Origin: Stigmatella aurantiaca
GTDB taxonomy: Bacteria > Myxococcota > Myxococcia > Myxococcales > Myxococcaceae
NCBI RefSeq assembly: GCF_900109545.1
Contig: NZ_FOAP01000008.1
Location: forward strand, 248,001 to 312,000
DNA length: 64,000 bases
Reading direction: 5' to 3'
Under the pieces are notes generated by a model, which searched no databases, had not been told where the DNA came from, and saw nothing but the letters and a program-made list of their open reading frames with translations. Shown one piece after another: positions 15,806 through 25,139 of the stretch. The number at the start of each line of letters is the position of its first letter. Position 1 is the first letter of the stretch. A program made the translations under genes and the position numbers.

Positions 15806-17443
15806 TCAGCCCTGCATGAAGGGGTACGGCACGCGGGTGGGGGGAACGAACGTCTCCTTGATGGTGCGCGGAGAGGTCCACCGGACGAGGTTGAGCATGG
15901 AGCCCGCCTTGTCGTTGGTGCCCGAGGCGCGCGAGCCGCCAAACGGCTGCTGCCCCACGACGGCGCCCGTGGGCTTGTCGTTGATGTAGAAGTTGCCGGC
16001 CGCGTGGCGCAGCTCGCGCGACGCGGTGGAGATGGCCTTCCGGTCCCGCGCGAACACCGCGCCCGTGAGCGCGTACGTGGCCGCCTGGTCGCACTCGCGC
16101 AGCGTCTCCTCGAACCGCGCGTCCGGGTACACGTGCACGCCGACCAGCGGGGCGAAGATCTCCTCCTGCATGATGCGGTGGCGCGGGTTGGTGAGCTGCA
16201 CGAGCGTGGGCTTCACGAACCAGCCCTCGCTGCGGTCCGCGTCGCCGCCGGCCACGATGGAGGCCTCGGCGCCGCCCTGCTTCGCCAGCTCGATGTAGGA
16301 ATAGACCTTCTTGAAGGACTTCTCGTCGATGACGGCGCCCATGAAGTTGCGGAAGTCCGTCACATCGCCCATGCGCAGCTCGGAGATGAACTCCTGCAGG
16401 CGCGGCTTGAGCTTGGGCCAGATCGACTCGGGGATGTAGACGCGCGAGGCGGCCGAGCACTTCTGTCCCTGGTACTCGTAGCCGCCGCGCACGATGGCGG
16501 TGGCCAGCGCGTCCACGTCGTCCGCCGCCGAGGCGTGGGCGAAGATGAAGTCCTTGCCGCCCGTCTCCCCCACCAGCCGGGGGTACTGCTTGTAGCGGTG
16601 GATGTTCTCGCCCACCGTGCGCCACATGCCCTGGAAGGTCGGCGTGGAGCCGGTGAAGTGGATGCCGCCCAGGTGCGGGCTCGTCAGCGCCACGTTGCCG
16701 ATGGTGGGCCCATCGCCGGGCAGGAAGTTGATGACGCCGTCGGGCAGCCCCGCCTCGCGCAGCAGCTCCATGACGTACCAGGCGCTGTAGGCTGCGGTGG
16801 AGGCCGGCTTGAACAGCACCACGTTGCCCATGAGCGCTGGGGCGGTGCACAGGTTGAGCGCGATGGAGGTGAAGTTGAAGGGCGCCACCGCGAGCACGAA
16901 GCCGTCCAGGGGGCGGTAGTCCGTCAGGTTCCACGTCTGCGGCGCGCTCAGCGGCTGCTGGGACAGGAGCTGCTCGGCGAAGGCGACGTTGAAGCGCAGG
17001 AAGTCGATGGCCTCGCACGCCGCGTCGATCTCCGCCTGGTGGGCCGTCTTCGACTGGCCCAGCATGGTGGAGGCGTTGAGGAGCGGGCGGTAGCGCGTGG
17101 CGAGCAGCTCCGCGGCGCGCAGGAAGATGGCGGCGCGCTCCTGGAAGGGCATCTGGCTCCACGCATCCTTCACGGAGAGCGCGTTCTGGATGGCCTGCTC
17201 CACGTGGCCCGCGCTCGCCTCGTGCAGGGTGGCCAGCACGTGGGAGTGCTTGTGCGGCATGCGCACTTCATCCGTCTTGCCGGTGCGCACTTCCTTGCCG
17301 CCGATGATGAGCGGGATGTCGAGACGCTCGGAGGCCATCCGCTGGAGGGCGCTCTGCAGCACGGCGCGCTCGGGGGCGCCGGGCGCGTAGGAGAGGATGG
17401 GCTCGTTCTGGGCAGGGGGAACGCGGGTCAGGGCGTTGATCAA
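15806..17443 (-). CDS. pruA: L-glutamate gamma-semialdehyde (1-pyrroline-5-carboxylate) dehydrogenase
   Basis: This 545-residue ALDH oxidises glutamate semialdehyde to glutamate with NAD, the second step of proline (and arginine/ornithine) catabolism. Length and motifs match the single-function, ALDH4A1-like class: catalytic C329 in GQKCSAASR, E293 in GETGGKDF, and the N-terminal MINALTRVPPAQNEPILSYAPG. Translation starts at TTG 17443; GAGGTG seven bases upstream supports this choice. No proline dehydrogenase is adjacent, so proA/putA functions must be elsewhere. The epimerase gene follows after five bases. Confidence 0.92.
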   Translation of the reverse strand: MINALTRVPPAQNEPILSYAPGAPERAVLQSALQRMASERLDIPLIIGGKEVRTGKTDEVRMPHKHSHVLATLHEASAGHVEQAIQNALSVKDAWSQMPFQERAAIFLRAAELLATRYRPLLNASTMLGQSKTAHQAEIDAACEAIDFLRFNVAFAEQLLSQQPLSAPQTWNLTDYRPLDGFVLAVAPFNFTSIALNLCTAPALMGNVVLFKPASTAAYSAWYVMELLREAGLPDGVINFLPGDGPTIGNVALTSPHLGGIHFTGSTPTFQGMWRTVGENIHRYKQYPRLVGETGGKDFIFAHASAADDVDALATAIVRGGYEYQGQKCSAASRVYIPESIWPKLKPRLQEFISELRMGDVTDFRNFMGAVIDEKSFKKVYSYIELAKQGGAEASIVAGGDADRSEGWFVKPTLVQLTNPRHRIMQEEIFAPLVGVHVYPDARFEETLRECDQAATYALTGAVFARDRKAISTASRELRHAAGNFYINDKPTGAVVGQQPFGGSRASGTNDKAGSMLNLVRWTSPRTIKETFVPPTRVPYPFMQG

Positions 17444-17560
17444 GCAGCACCTCGGTTCGGGCAGAAGGGCGGCGCAGCATAGCCCGTGGCCCCCGAGGGA
17501 GAATGAGAAAGCCCCGCTTCCTGTCCACGGCCAACAGCCTGGGCCGGGGGGCAGCGGGCC

Positions 17561-17959
17561 TCAGTGCTGCCGGCCCACCCGCAGGGGCAGCTCGGCCGGC
17601 TCCGGGTGGAGCAGGGCGTGAAGGTGGGCGATGAGCACCGGGGGCTTCACGGGTTTGACGAGGTACGCGTCCGGCTGGCAGCAGGCCGGCGCGTTGAGCC
17701 GGGGCATGTGGCCGCTGACGAAGAGGATGCGCAGGTGCTGCAGCCGCGGCTCGGCCCGCGCCCGGCAGCACAGCTCATAGCCGTCCATCCCGTCCAGGCC
17801 GACGTCGGAGACGAGCACGTCCACCGGGTGCTCCAGCAGCTGCGCGAGTCCGGTCTCCCCGTCCGCGGCCACCGAGCACTCGAATTCCCCGGACAGCAGC
17901 AGGCGCAGCGTCTCCCGCATCGTCCAGGTATTCTCCACGATGAGAACCCGAGGCTTCAT
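17561..17959 (-). CDS. Single-domain response regulator with altered acidic pocket
   Basis: A 132-residue receiver with no output domain. The phospho-acceptor D52 (LVSDVGLDGMDGYEL), switch Ser (FVSGH) and Lys (LVKPVKPP) are present. The N-terminal acidic pair, normally DD or ED after strand 1, reads EN (LIVENTWTM), so Mg2+ binding could be weakened. No kinase gene is adjacent. It lies between the dehydrogenase and a secreted protease gene, all on the minus strand but with gaps above 100 bases, so it is probably a separate unit. Confidence 0.87.
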   Translation of the reverse strand: MKPRVLIVENTWTMRETLRLLLSGEFECSVAADGETGLAQLLEHPVDVLVSDVGLDGMDGYELCCRARAEPRLQHLRILFVSGHMPRLNAPACCQPDAYLVKPVKPPVLIAHLHALLHPEPAELPLRVGRQH

Positions 17960-18111
17960 GGGGGTAAGGGCTCGAAGTGAGAGTTCCCGGCGGGCCCAAG
18001 CCCACTGAGAGCCGCCGAGAGGGGTTGCGTCCTACAGAGGACAAAGCATCTCCCGCAAGAGCGCGGAAAGAAAGGGGTCCGTATAGACCCATGGCTTTCC
18101 GGGGGCCTCCC

Positions 18112-18747
18112 TCACTGCGCGGCGAGGAGCTCGTCCTCGACGGACTGCCGTACCACCGGGGCGAAGCTCGCCGTGGGGGCGGCGATGCTGCAGGCCGCGC
18201 CCCCGTGGACCAGCCCCACCACCTGCATCTGGGCATCCACCACGGGCGCGCCCGAGTCGCCTTTCTCCCCGCGCAGCGTGGTGAACAGGGCTTGGGGCAC
18301 GTCCGGCAGCGAGGGGCACCGGCCGAGCCGCTCGAGCCAGACCTGCTGGAGTTCCCCCGGACGGTCCGGGCGGCCCGCGAAGAGGAGCGGCTCGCCTGGG
18401 GTGGGCAGCTCCGGGGAGAGGGGCAGGGGCGTCACGGGGGCCACCGCATCGAGCTGGAAGAGGGCCAGGTCCTGTCCGGGGTCGATGCGCAGGGCCTGGC
18501 CGCTCACCCTCGCCCCGCCGGGCAGCTCCGCCTCGATGCGCTGGGCCTGCGGGTCCACGCAGTGGGCCGCGGTCAGCAGGTGGCGCCCATCCTCGACGAT
18601 GACCCCGGCGCAGTGGCCGGGGACGAGCGTCACCGTGGCCTGGCGCAAGGCCTCCGGCCCCAGGAACCCGGGGTCCGTTCCGCCGCACGCCGTCATCAGG
18701 GCCCCGCCCAGCAGGAGGGGAAGTCCGAAGAGGGGGAAGGCTCGCAT
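18112..18747 (-). CDS. Trypsin-like serine protease, probable lipoprotein
   Basis: A 211-residue S1-fold protease. The catalytic triad is visible: His in LTAAHCVDP, Asp in GQDLALFQL, and Ser in GEKGDSGAPVVD. The ATG at 18747 gives a signal sequence MRAFPLFGLPLLLGGALMTACGG, with Cys in a lipobox-like MTAC; an in-frame ATG 87 bases upstream would bury the signal. It lacks a long propeptide, unlike the alpha-lytic-type protease at 50770. It is probably exported to the periplasm or outer membrane, and its substrate is unknown. Confidence 0.87.
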   Translation of the reverse strand: MRAFPLFGLPLLLGGALMTACGGTDPGFLGPEALRQATVTLVPGHCAGVIVEDGRHLLTAAHCVDPQAQRIEAELPGGARVSGQALRIDPGQDLALFQLDAVAPVTPLPLSPELPTPGEPLLFAGRPDRPGELQQVWLERLGRCPSLPDVPQALFTTLRGEKGDSGAPVVDAQMQVVGLVHGGAACSIAAPTASFAPVVRQSVEDELLAAQ

Positions 18748-19095
18748 CGTTCGTCTCCTCGCCGGGGGGCGCAGGGCCCACATGGGGGCCTCCAGGAAGA
18801 CGATGCGCACGCCCAGGCACGCTGTCCGGGGCACGCTTGCCCCCCGAGCCAGCCTCGCGGCGTGTGGGTGCCCCTCGCTTGGCCCCTCGGGAGGTTGATG
18901 ACAAAAAAACAGGCCGTTAACTCAAGCCCGTAGCGTCTTGTTGCAAGGACTCGCGTCCGGCCCGGCGCGGTGCAGCGCCCGTTCTTCCGAATGGGCCGGG
19001 ACGGCGTGGGGATCCGCAGAAGGAGATCTGGGTACTGAAAGGTGATATCTCACGCTCTGGCCTCCGCACTCGTCCCTGTTCCCATCCGCGCCGTG
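18748..19095. other. Intergenic region (348 bases) between divergent protease and kinase genes
   Basis: No gene is supported here. The stretch 18895-18925 is locally AT-rich; reading forward, TTGATG (18895-18900), 17 bases, then TAACTC (18918-18923) is a weak promoter candidate. AAGGAG at 19020-19025 is ribosome-site-like but lies too far from either candidate kinase start (GTG 19042, ATG 19096). Nothing else stands out. Confidence 0.4.
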
Positions 19096-22000
19096 ATGAG
19101 CGACGAAGAAAAGACTTCAGTCCTCGACGAGCGTAGCCCGACGCTGGGCACGTTGGAGGACCGGAGCCGCACCTCGCTCTTCCAGGAAGGGGTGCGGCCC
19201 GTGGTGCGCCGCTCGCTGGAGGCGGGCACCCTGGTGAAGGGCCGCTATCAGATCATCGAGGTGCTGGGCGCGGGGGGCATGGGGCGTATCTGGCTGGCGG
19301 AGGATCTCCAGGAGATGCGCGCCGTGGCCCTCAAGGAGATGCAGGTCCCCGATGGGCTGAGCCCGGCCAAGGTGGAGGAGCTGGTGCTGATGTTCCGGCA
19401 CGAGTTCTACGCCATGACGAAGCTCCAGCATCCGGGCACCCTCCAGGTCTTCGACTGGGGCATGACGGCCTCGGGTAACCGCTTCATCACCATGGAGGTG
19501 GTGGGCGGCAAGGACCTGAGCGTGTTGGCGCGCGAGCAGCTGCTGGATACGCCCACCATCTACCGCATCCTGATCCAGATGGCGCAGGTGCTGGCCTTCA
19601 TCCACGCGCGGCTGTACGTCCACTGCGACATCAAGGCCAGCAACGTGCGCATCACCGAGACCGGGGATGTGAAGCTGATGGACTTCGGGGTGATGCACCA
19701 GCTGGGCACCCCCAGCCCCGGCAAGCTCAAGGGGACCCTGGAGTACATGGCGCCCGAGTGGCAGCGCGGCGCCAGCATCGATGGGCGCGCGGACCTGTAC
19801 TCGCTGGGGGTGATGGCCTACTTCCTGGCCACCCGGCGGCTGCCCTTCAAGCGGCGCAACCAGTCGGCCCTGCTGGCCGACCACCTCACCCGGCAGCCCC
19901 CGAAGCCCTCCACGCTCTGTGCCGTGGAGCCCGCGCTGGAGGACATCATCCTGCGGCTGCTGGCGAAGGACCCGCGCGACCGCTTCCAGGACGCGGGCGC
20001 GCTGCTGGATGCGCTGTGCCAGGCCAGTGGCCAGCCCCTGCCCGAGGAGCCGCTGGCCGCCCGCGCCAGCTACCTGCACGTGCCGGAAGTCGTCGGCCGC
20101 GAGCGGGAGCTGGAGCGGCTCATGCACAGCCTGGCGGAGGCCGAGTGGGGCCAGTCCCGCGCGCTGCTCGTCGGGGCCCCCACGGGGGTGGGCAAGTCCC
20201 GGCTGCTCCAGGAGTTCGAGCTGCAGGCGAAGCTGGCGGAGATGGCCTATGGCCTGGGGCAGTGCCGCGCGGAGGGGCTCGCGCCGCTGGCGCCCGTGGT
20301 GCAGGCGCTGCGGTGTCTTGTCCCGCTGACGTCTCCGGAGCTGGGCGAGCGCCTGGGGCCGGTGCTGGGCCGGGTGGCGCCCGCGCTGGCCATGGGGCCC
20401 TGCCCGCGCTTCAAGGACGAGGATGCCGAGAAGATCGCCCTCTTCGGCGCGCTCACCGAGTGGCTGCAGGCGCTCGCGCAGCGGCACACCTTCGTCCTGT
20501 GCTTCGAGGATCTCCAGTGGGCGGACTCCGCCACGGTGGAGGTGCTCAACGTCATCATCCGGGCGCTGCACCACTCGCGCGGCCTGGTGGTGGGCTCCTT
20601 CCGGCCGGACATGCTGAGCCGGCTGAGCCTCGCCTTCCAGACGGTGGACGAGGGGCTCGCCACGGTCATGGAGCTGGCGCCGCTGACGTCCCGGGACATG
20701 GAGACGCTCGTGCAGCAGGCGCTCCCGGGGCTGGAGGTGCCGCCCGGCTTCGTGACGCGGCTGCACGCCACCACCGCGGGCAACGCGTTCTTCGCCACCG
20801 AGTGCCTGCGCGCCCTGGTGGAGGAGGAGGCGCTGCGGCGCGTGGGGGGACGGTGGCGGGCCGAGGCCGACCTGTCCACGTGTCCGCTGCCGGCCACCAT
20901 CGAGCAGGCGGTGCTGGCCCGCCTCGACACGGTGCCCCCGGACCGGGTGGCGCTGCTGCGCAGGCTCGCCCCGGCCGGCCGCAGCCTGGAGCTGCCCATG
21001 GTGCGGGCGCTCGCGGGCATGATCGAAGTGGATCTGTTCCAGGCGCTCGACGACATCCTCGCCCGGCAGTTCCTCCAGCTCTCGGAGGGGCGCTACATCT
21101 TCACGCACGATGCGGTGCACCAGGCGCTCTACGAGAGCACTTCGGAGGAGGCCCGCCGGGCCTTCCACGGCCGCGTCGCCGAGGTGCTCCGGTCGCTCGG
21201 GAGCGACAGTCCCGCCGCACAGCGGGCCGTGGGCTACCACTTCGCCCGCTCGACGCAGCCCCGGCGCGCCATCGAGCCCTTGCTGCGCGCGGGCCACGCG
21301 TCCATCGAGGCGAAGGCGCTGCAGGATGCCACGCTCCTCTTGAAGGAGGCGGCCTCGCTGCTGGAGCAGGAGCCGGCGTCCCCCGAGCGCAACGCGCAGC
21401 TCGTCCAGACGTGGGCCACGCTCATCGAGGTGAGCCACACGAGCGAGCCGCCCACCGCGCTGACGTACGCGGAGAAGCTCTTCCACCACTGGGAGGCCAC
21501 GGTGGACCTCACCGCGGGCCGGCTGGAGGCGCTCGAGCAGCTCGATGGGGCGCGCACGGCCCCCGAGGGCGAGCGGGCCGCGCGGCTGAGCCACGTGTTC
21601 CGGGGCATTGTCCTGGGCACCTCGCCCCGTCCGGTGGACGTGTTCTGGAAGAAGGCGGAGCTGCAAATCCTTCAGGCCATCTCCCTGGCCCTCCTGGGCC
21701 GCGCGGAGGACCTGCAGGGGCTGGTGGAGCGGCTGGACACGGAGCAGCCGGTGGACTCGCCCTACCGGGCCGGGGTGCTCATCGCCCGGGCGGGGCTCTG
21801 CTTGCACACCGGCCACTTCGCGGGCGTGCTCCGGGCGCAGCGCGAGCAGGTGGAGCGGCTGCGGGCCTTCCGCGACGCGGTGGGCGGCCGTCCCTCCCGG
21901 TGGCTGGCGTGGGCGCTGGGCATGGGGTGCTACTTCCTCAACATGGTCCGCGCCTTGCGCGGCGAGCCGCTGGACGCGGAGGCCACGCGCGACGGCTTCG

Positions 22001-22809
22001 AGGTGGCGGAGGCGTACGGGTTCAGCGACATCCGCATGAACCACCTCTTCACCCAGCTGGTGCGCGCCTGCTTCACCGGGGATGCCGCGGCGCTGGCCCC
22101 GGTGAACGCGGAGAAGACGGAGCTCATCCGCAAGCTGGGCAACCCGCGGCTGCCCGAGCGCAACCTCGCCCTGTACCTGCCCCCGTTCCACCTGGAGCGG
22201 GGCGAGCTCGCGCAGGTGGACGCGGTGCTGGCCCGGGGGCAGACGGTGGCGCGGGGGTTGCCCGAGGACCGGGCGTTGCAACTGGGCATGCAGGTGTTCG
22301 CGGCCTGCCGGGACGTGCTCGCCGGGGAGGAGCACGCCGCCCGCGAGTCCCTGCCCCGGGCGCTGGCCGCCGCGAGCGGCAAGCCCTGCTGCCTGGAGAC
22401 GCTGGTGCGCGTCTACGAAGCGCGCTTCGAGCGGGCGCAGGGGTGCGAGGCCGCCGCGCGCGAGGCCGCGGAGGCGGCCCTGGCGCGGGCCCTGGCGCCC
22501 CTGACGGAGAACCCCTTCGATGAAATCCTCGCCCGGAGGGCCCTGGCGCCCCTGGTCCCCTTCGAGGAGGGGCTCGGGCACCTGAGGCGGGCGCTGGCGG
22601 TGGCCGAGGAGTCGCGCAACGTGCTGCAGACGGGGCTGGTGAACCTGGCGCTGGCGGAGCGGTGGTGTGGGCGCTCGCCGCTGGAGGCCACCCAGGCGCT
22701 GGAGGCGGCGGAGCGGGCCTTCCGCGCGGCGAATGCCCCGGGGCTGCTGGCGCTGGCAGCCCAGCTGCGGGGGGAAGGAGTCCAGCGGGGGGACTTGCGC
22801 GCGGGCTAG
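19096..22809 (+). CDS. Serine/threonine protein kinase fused to AAA ATPase and TPR-like tail
   Basis: A 1237-residue multidomain signalling protein. Kinase domain, about residues 50-320: glycine loop LGAGGMGRIWLAED, Lys in ALKEM, catalytic loop HCDIKASN (D178) and DFG. An ATPase of the AAA_16/LuxR-like STAND type follows, with Walker A GAPTGVGKS (K367) and Walker B LCFEDLQWAD. The last 500 residues or so are Ala/Leu/Glu-rich helical repeats resembling TPRs. This kinase-ATPase-TPR layout recurs in myxobacteria. The HRD motif is HCD, so the Arg that reads activation-loop phosphorylation is missing. ATG 19096 is one option and GTG 19042 is in frame; both lack a well-spaced ribosome site. Confidence 0.9.
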   Translation: MSDEEKTSVLDERSPTLGTLEDRSRTSLFQEGVRPVVRRSLEAGTLVKGRYQIIEVLGAGGMGRIWLAEDLQEMRAVALKEMQVPDGLSPAKVEELVLMFRHEFYAMTKLQHPGTLQVFDWGMTASGNRFITMEVVGGKDLSVLAREQLLDTPTIYRILIQMAQVLAFIHARLYVHCDIKASNVRITETGDVKLMDFGVMHQLGTPSPGKLKGTLEYMAPEWQRGASIDGRADLYSLGVMAYFLATRRLPFKRRNQSALLADHLTRQPPKPSTLCAVEPALEDIILRLLAKDPRDRFQDAGALLDALCQASGQPLPEEPLAARASYLHVPEVVGRERELERLMHSLAEAEWGQSRALLVGAPTGVGKSRLLQEFELQAKLAEMAYGLGQCRAEGLAPLAPVVQALRCLVPLTSPELGERLGPVLGRVAPALAMGPCPRFKDEDAEKIALFGALTEWLQALAQRHTFVLCFEDLQWADSATVEVLNVIIRALHHSRGLVVGSFRPDMLSRLSLAFQTVDEGLATVMELAPLTSRDMETLVQQALPGLEVPPGFVTRLHATTAGNAFFATECLRALVEEEALRRVGGRWRAEADLSTCPLPATIEQAVLARLDTVPPDRVALLRRLAPAGRSLELPMVRALAGMIEVDLFQALDDILARQFLQLSEGRYIFTHDAVHQALYESTSEEARRAFHGRVAEVLRSLGSDSPAAQRAVGYHFARSTQPRRAIEPLLRAGHASIEAKALQDATLLLKEAASLLEQEPASPERNAQLVQTWATLIEVSHTSEPPTALTYAEKLFHHWEATVDLTAGRLEALEQLDGARTAPEGERAARLSHVFRGIVLGTSPRPVDVFWKKAELQILQAISLALLGRAEDLQGLVERLDTEQPVDSPYRAGVLIARAGLCLHTGHFAGVLRAQREQVERLRAFRDAVGGRPSRWLAWALGMGCYFLNMVRALRGEPLDAEATRDGFEVAEAYGFSDIRMNHLFTQLVRACFTGDAAALAPVNAEKTELIRKLGNPRLPERNLALYLPPFHLERGELAQVDAVLARGQTVARGLPEDRALQLGMQVFAACRDVLAGEEHAARESLPRALAAASGKPCCLETLVRVYEARFERAQGCEAAAREAAEAALARALAPLTENPFDEILARRALAPLVPFEEGLGHLRRALAVAEESRNVLQTGLVNLALAERWCGRSPLEATQALEAAERAFRAANAPGLLALAAQLRGEGVQRGDLRAG

Positions 22810-22846
22810 AGTGCCGCCCCATGGTTCCGTGCCGCGGACTGCCCCC

Positions 22847-23500
22847 ATGAACGTCTTCATCGAGCTGGCCACCGTGCTCGCGGGTCTCGGGCTCGCCGTG
22901 GCGCTGCTGTTCCTCAATGCCTGGCGGGCCTGGCTCTTCCTGTTTCCGGCCAGCGTCCGCGTGGAGCCCGAGGATCCCGCGGACCAGATGGAGCTGCCCG
23001 CGGAGCTGGAGCCGCTGGCCTCCCGGCTTCAGGCGCTGGGCTTCGATGCGCTCGGCAGCCACGAGGAGAAGCCCCGGCTGCGGCGCGCCACCCGCTCGTA
23101 TGACTACGCGCACCCCTCCGAGCGCGTCTTCGCCACGCTCCACCTGTCCCCGGAGGGGCTGCCCCGGCTCTACTTCCTGACGCCCCTGGTCTCCGGGGGG
23201 TTCGTCATCACCGCGGGCTACAAGCGTACGGCGCTGGACATTCCAGGGCGCTACCGCTCGGGCGGGCTGGAGGACGCACCGCCGGAGCGGCTCTTCCGGG
23301 CCCACCTCAAGCGGCTGGAGGGGCTGGAGCCCTCGGGAACGTTCACCTGGGAGGGCCGCGTGGAGACCGGGCGGTCATGGTACCGAGGGCTTGGCCAGAA
23401 GGAGGTTCGCCGGCAGAACCTCACGGGGCTGCTGTGGGCCGTGGCGGCGCTGGCCATCCTGGTGAGCGCCTTCCTGGGGGGCAAGCCCGGCGGGGGCTGA
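22847..23500 (+). CDS. Hypothetical protein with two membrane segments
   Basis: I do not recognise this 217-residue protein. The ATG at 22847 opens MNVFIELATVLAGLGLAVALL, a membrane helix, and another hydrophobic segment (LLWAVAALAILVSAFLGG) sits at the C terminus. The 150-residue middle is soluble and mixed alpha/beta, with a basic, Arg-rich stretch (LRRATRSYDY). The gene starts 37 bases after the kinase stop on the same strand and may be co-transcribed with it. Confidence 0.65.
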   Translation: MNVFIELATVLAGLGLAVALLFLNAWRAWLFLFPASVRVEPEDPADQMELPAELEPLASRLQALGFDALGSHEEKPRLRRATRSYDYAHPSERVFATLHLSPEGLPRLYFLTPLVSGGFVITAGYKRTALDIPGRYRSGGLEDAPPERLFRAHLKRLEGLEPSGTFTWEGRVETGRSWYRGLGQKEVRRQNLTGLLWAVAALAILVSAFLGGKPGGG

Positions 23501-23585
23501 AACGAGTTCACGTCGTGCGTGCATGGCGCGCCGGTTGTGAGTAGGTAAGGGGCCCCCAGGGCCCGCGGCCCCGGAGCACCTGCCC

Positions 23586-24782
23586 ATGAAGACCGCCTCC
23601 AAGAACGAAGAGATCTATTTCCTGTCCGGCAAGCGCACCCCGTTTGGCACCTACGGGGGAAGCCTCAAGGACCTGAGCGCCACGGACCTGGCGGTGGAGT
23701 CCGCGAAAGCGGCCCTGGCCCAGGCCGGCGTCTCGCCCGAGCACGTCGAGCACGTCGTCTACGGCAACGTCGTCCAGACGAGCGCGGACGCCATCTACCT
23801 GCCCCGCCACGTGGGGCTGCGCACGGGCGTGCCCGTGCCGGTGCCGGCGCTGGGCGTCAACCGGCTGTGCGGCTCGGGCTTCCAGGCGTTCATCACCGCC
23901 GCGGAGATGATGCTCACCGGACAGGCCGCGTGCGTGCTCGCAGGCGGCACCGAGTCCATGAGCCAGGCGCCCCACGTCATCCGCGGCGCGCGCTGGGGGC
24001 TGCCGCTGGGCAAGGGCGGCCTGGAGGACATGCTCTGGAGCGCGCTCACCGACAGCCACACCGGCATGGCCATGGCGCTCACGGCCGAGCAGCTCGCGGT
24101 GGACTACCAGCTCTCCCAGGACGCGGTGGACGAGTACGCCGTGCTCTCGCAGAAGCGCTTCGCGGCGGCCCAGGAGTCCGGCCGGCTCCAGGAGGAGATC
24201 TCCCCCATCACCCTGAAGGGGAAGAAGGGCGACACGGTGGTCTCCCGCGACGAGCACAACCGCCCGGACACCTCCGTGGAGGGGCTGCGCAAGCTGCCCA
24301 AGCTCTTCAAGAAGGACGGCGTGGTGCACGCGGGCGCCGCCAGCGGCATCTGCGACGGCGCGGGCTCCATGGTGATGGCCACCGGCAGCTTCGTGAAGCA
24401 GCACGGGCTGAAGCCCCTCGCGCGGCTTGTCAACTGGGGCATCTCCGGGTGTGACCCGAAGGTGATGGGCATTGGCCCCGCGCCGGCCATCCGCCGGCTG
24501 CTGGAGCGCGCCCAGTGTGGCCTGGGGGACGTGGACCTGTTCGAGGTGAACGAGGCGTTCGCCCCGCAGTACCTGGCGGTGGAGAAGGAGCTGGGCCTGC
24601 CACGTGACCGGACCAACGTCAACGGCGGCGCCATCGCGGTGGGCCACCCGCTGGGGGCCTCGGGCGCGCGCATCACCCTGAGCCTGGTGTACGAGCTCAA
24701 GCGCCGGGGGGCCCGCTATGGTATCGGTTCGGCCTGCATTGGCGGGGGCCAGGGCATCGCGCTGCTGGTCGAGGCGCTCTGA
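23586..24782 (+). CDS. Acetyl-CoA acetyltransferase (thiolase)
   Basis: This 398-residue thiolase condenses or cleaves acyl-CoA/acetoacetyl-CoA. The active-site residues are C95 (NRLCGSGFQ), H354 (GHPLGASGAR) and C384 (GSACIGGGQG), with a full-length thiolase fold. It is probably an acetoacetyl-CoA thiolase (AtoB/PhaA type) rather than a fatty-acid-oxidation FadA, but no partner gene in the window decides this. ATG 23586 follows a weak ribosome site. The small gene at 24815 begins 32 bases after its stop. Confidence 0.93.
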   Translation: MKTASKNEEIYFLSGKRTPFGTYGGSLKDLSATDLAVESAKAALAQAGVSPEHVEHVVYGNVVQTSADAIYLPRHVGLRTGVPVPVPALGVNRLCGSGFQAFITAAEMMLTGQAACVLAGGTESMSQAPHVIRGARWGLPLGKGGLEDMLWSALTDSHTGMAMALTAEQLAVDYQLSQDAVDEYAVLSQKRFAAAQESGRLQEEISPITLKGKKGDTVVSRDEHNRPDTSVEGLRKLPKLFKKDGVVHAGAASGICDGAGSMVMATGSFVKQHGLKPLARLVNWGISGCDPKVMGIGPAPAIRRLLERAQCGLGDVDLFEVNEAFAPQYLAVEKELGLPRDRTNVNGGAIAVGHPLGASGARITLSLVYELKRRGARYGIGSACIGGGQGIALLVEAL

Positions 24783-24814
24783 GCTGGGGACGGACTTCTC
24801 AACCGGGACACGAG

Positions 24815-25024
24815 ATGAGCAACGAGCTGGACGCGAAGACGGCCCGGGAGCGGGCCAAGGAAATCGCCGAGCAGCGGCGGGCCGAGCGCCGCAACCGCAA
24901 GCGCAAGTGTGTGCTCTGTGGGGTGGAGGAGAGCGACAAGACCCCTTTTCACGCACACCCGGATGGGATCGGTCCCGCTTGCAAGGATGAGGTCGGCTGC
25001 CAGGGCCGCCGGGTCGTACGCTGA
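24815..25024 (+). CDS. Small Cys-rich protein, probable zinc-ribbon-like
   Basis: A 69-residue protein with a basic, coiled N terminus (KTARERAKEIAEQRRAERRNRKRK) followed by CVLCGVEE..H-x-H..C..C. The pattern CxxC, HAH, C and C suits one zinc site. The start ATG 24815 lies 32 bases after the thiolase stop, downstream of a GGGACACGAG context. I do not recognise a named family. The basic region and zinc site suggest nucleic-acid contact, but that is a guess. Confidence 0.6.
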   Translation: MSNELDAKTARERAKEIAEQRRAERRNRKRKCVLCGVEESDKTPFHAHPDGIGPACKDEVGCQGRRVVR

Positions 25025-25139
25025 GTGCGTTGCCCCCCGGGCAATCCTGCGCGGGGGCCGGAAAATCGGCGCCGTTTCTTGATGGGCGTACGGACTCGCG
25101 GTAAAGGTGCGGAATCGCTGGTTTTAAACGAGGGTCGGA

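Noticed and set aside
14958-17162. A single 734-codon minus-strand frame joining the epimerase to upstream sequence
   Set aside because: Only the last 280 codons resemble aldose epimerase; the rest is a shadow of the P5C dehydrogenase, whose own frame is fully supported.
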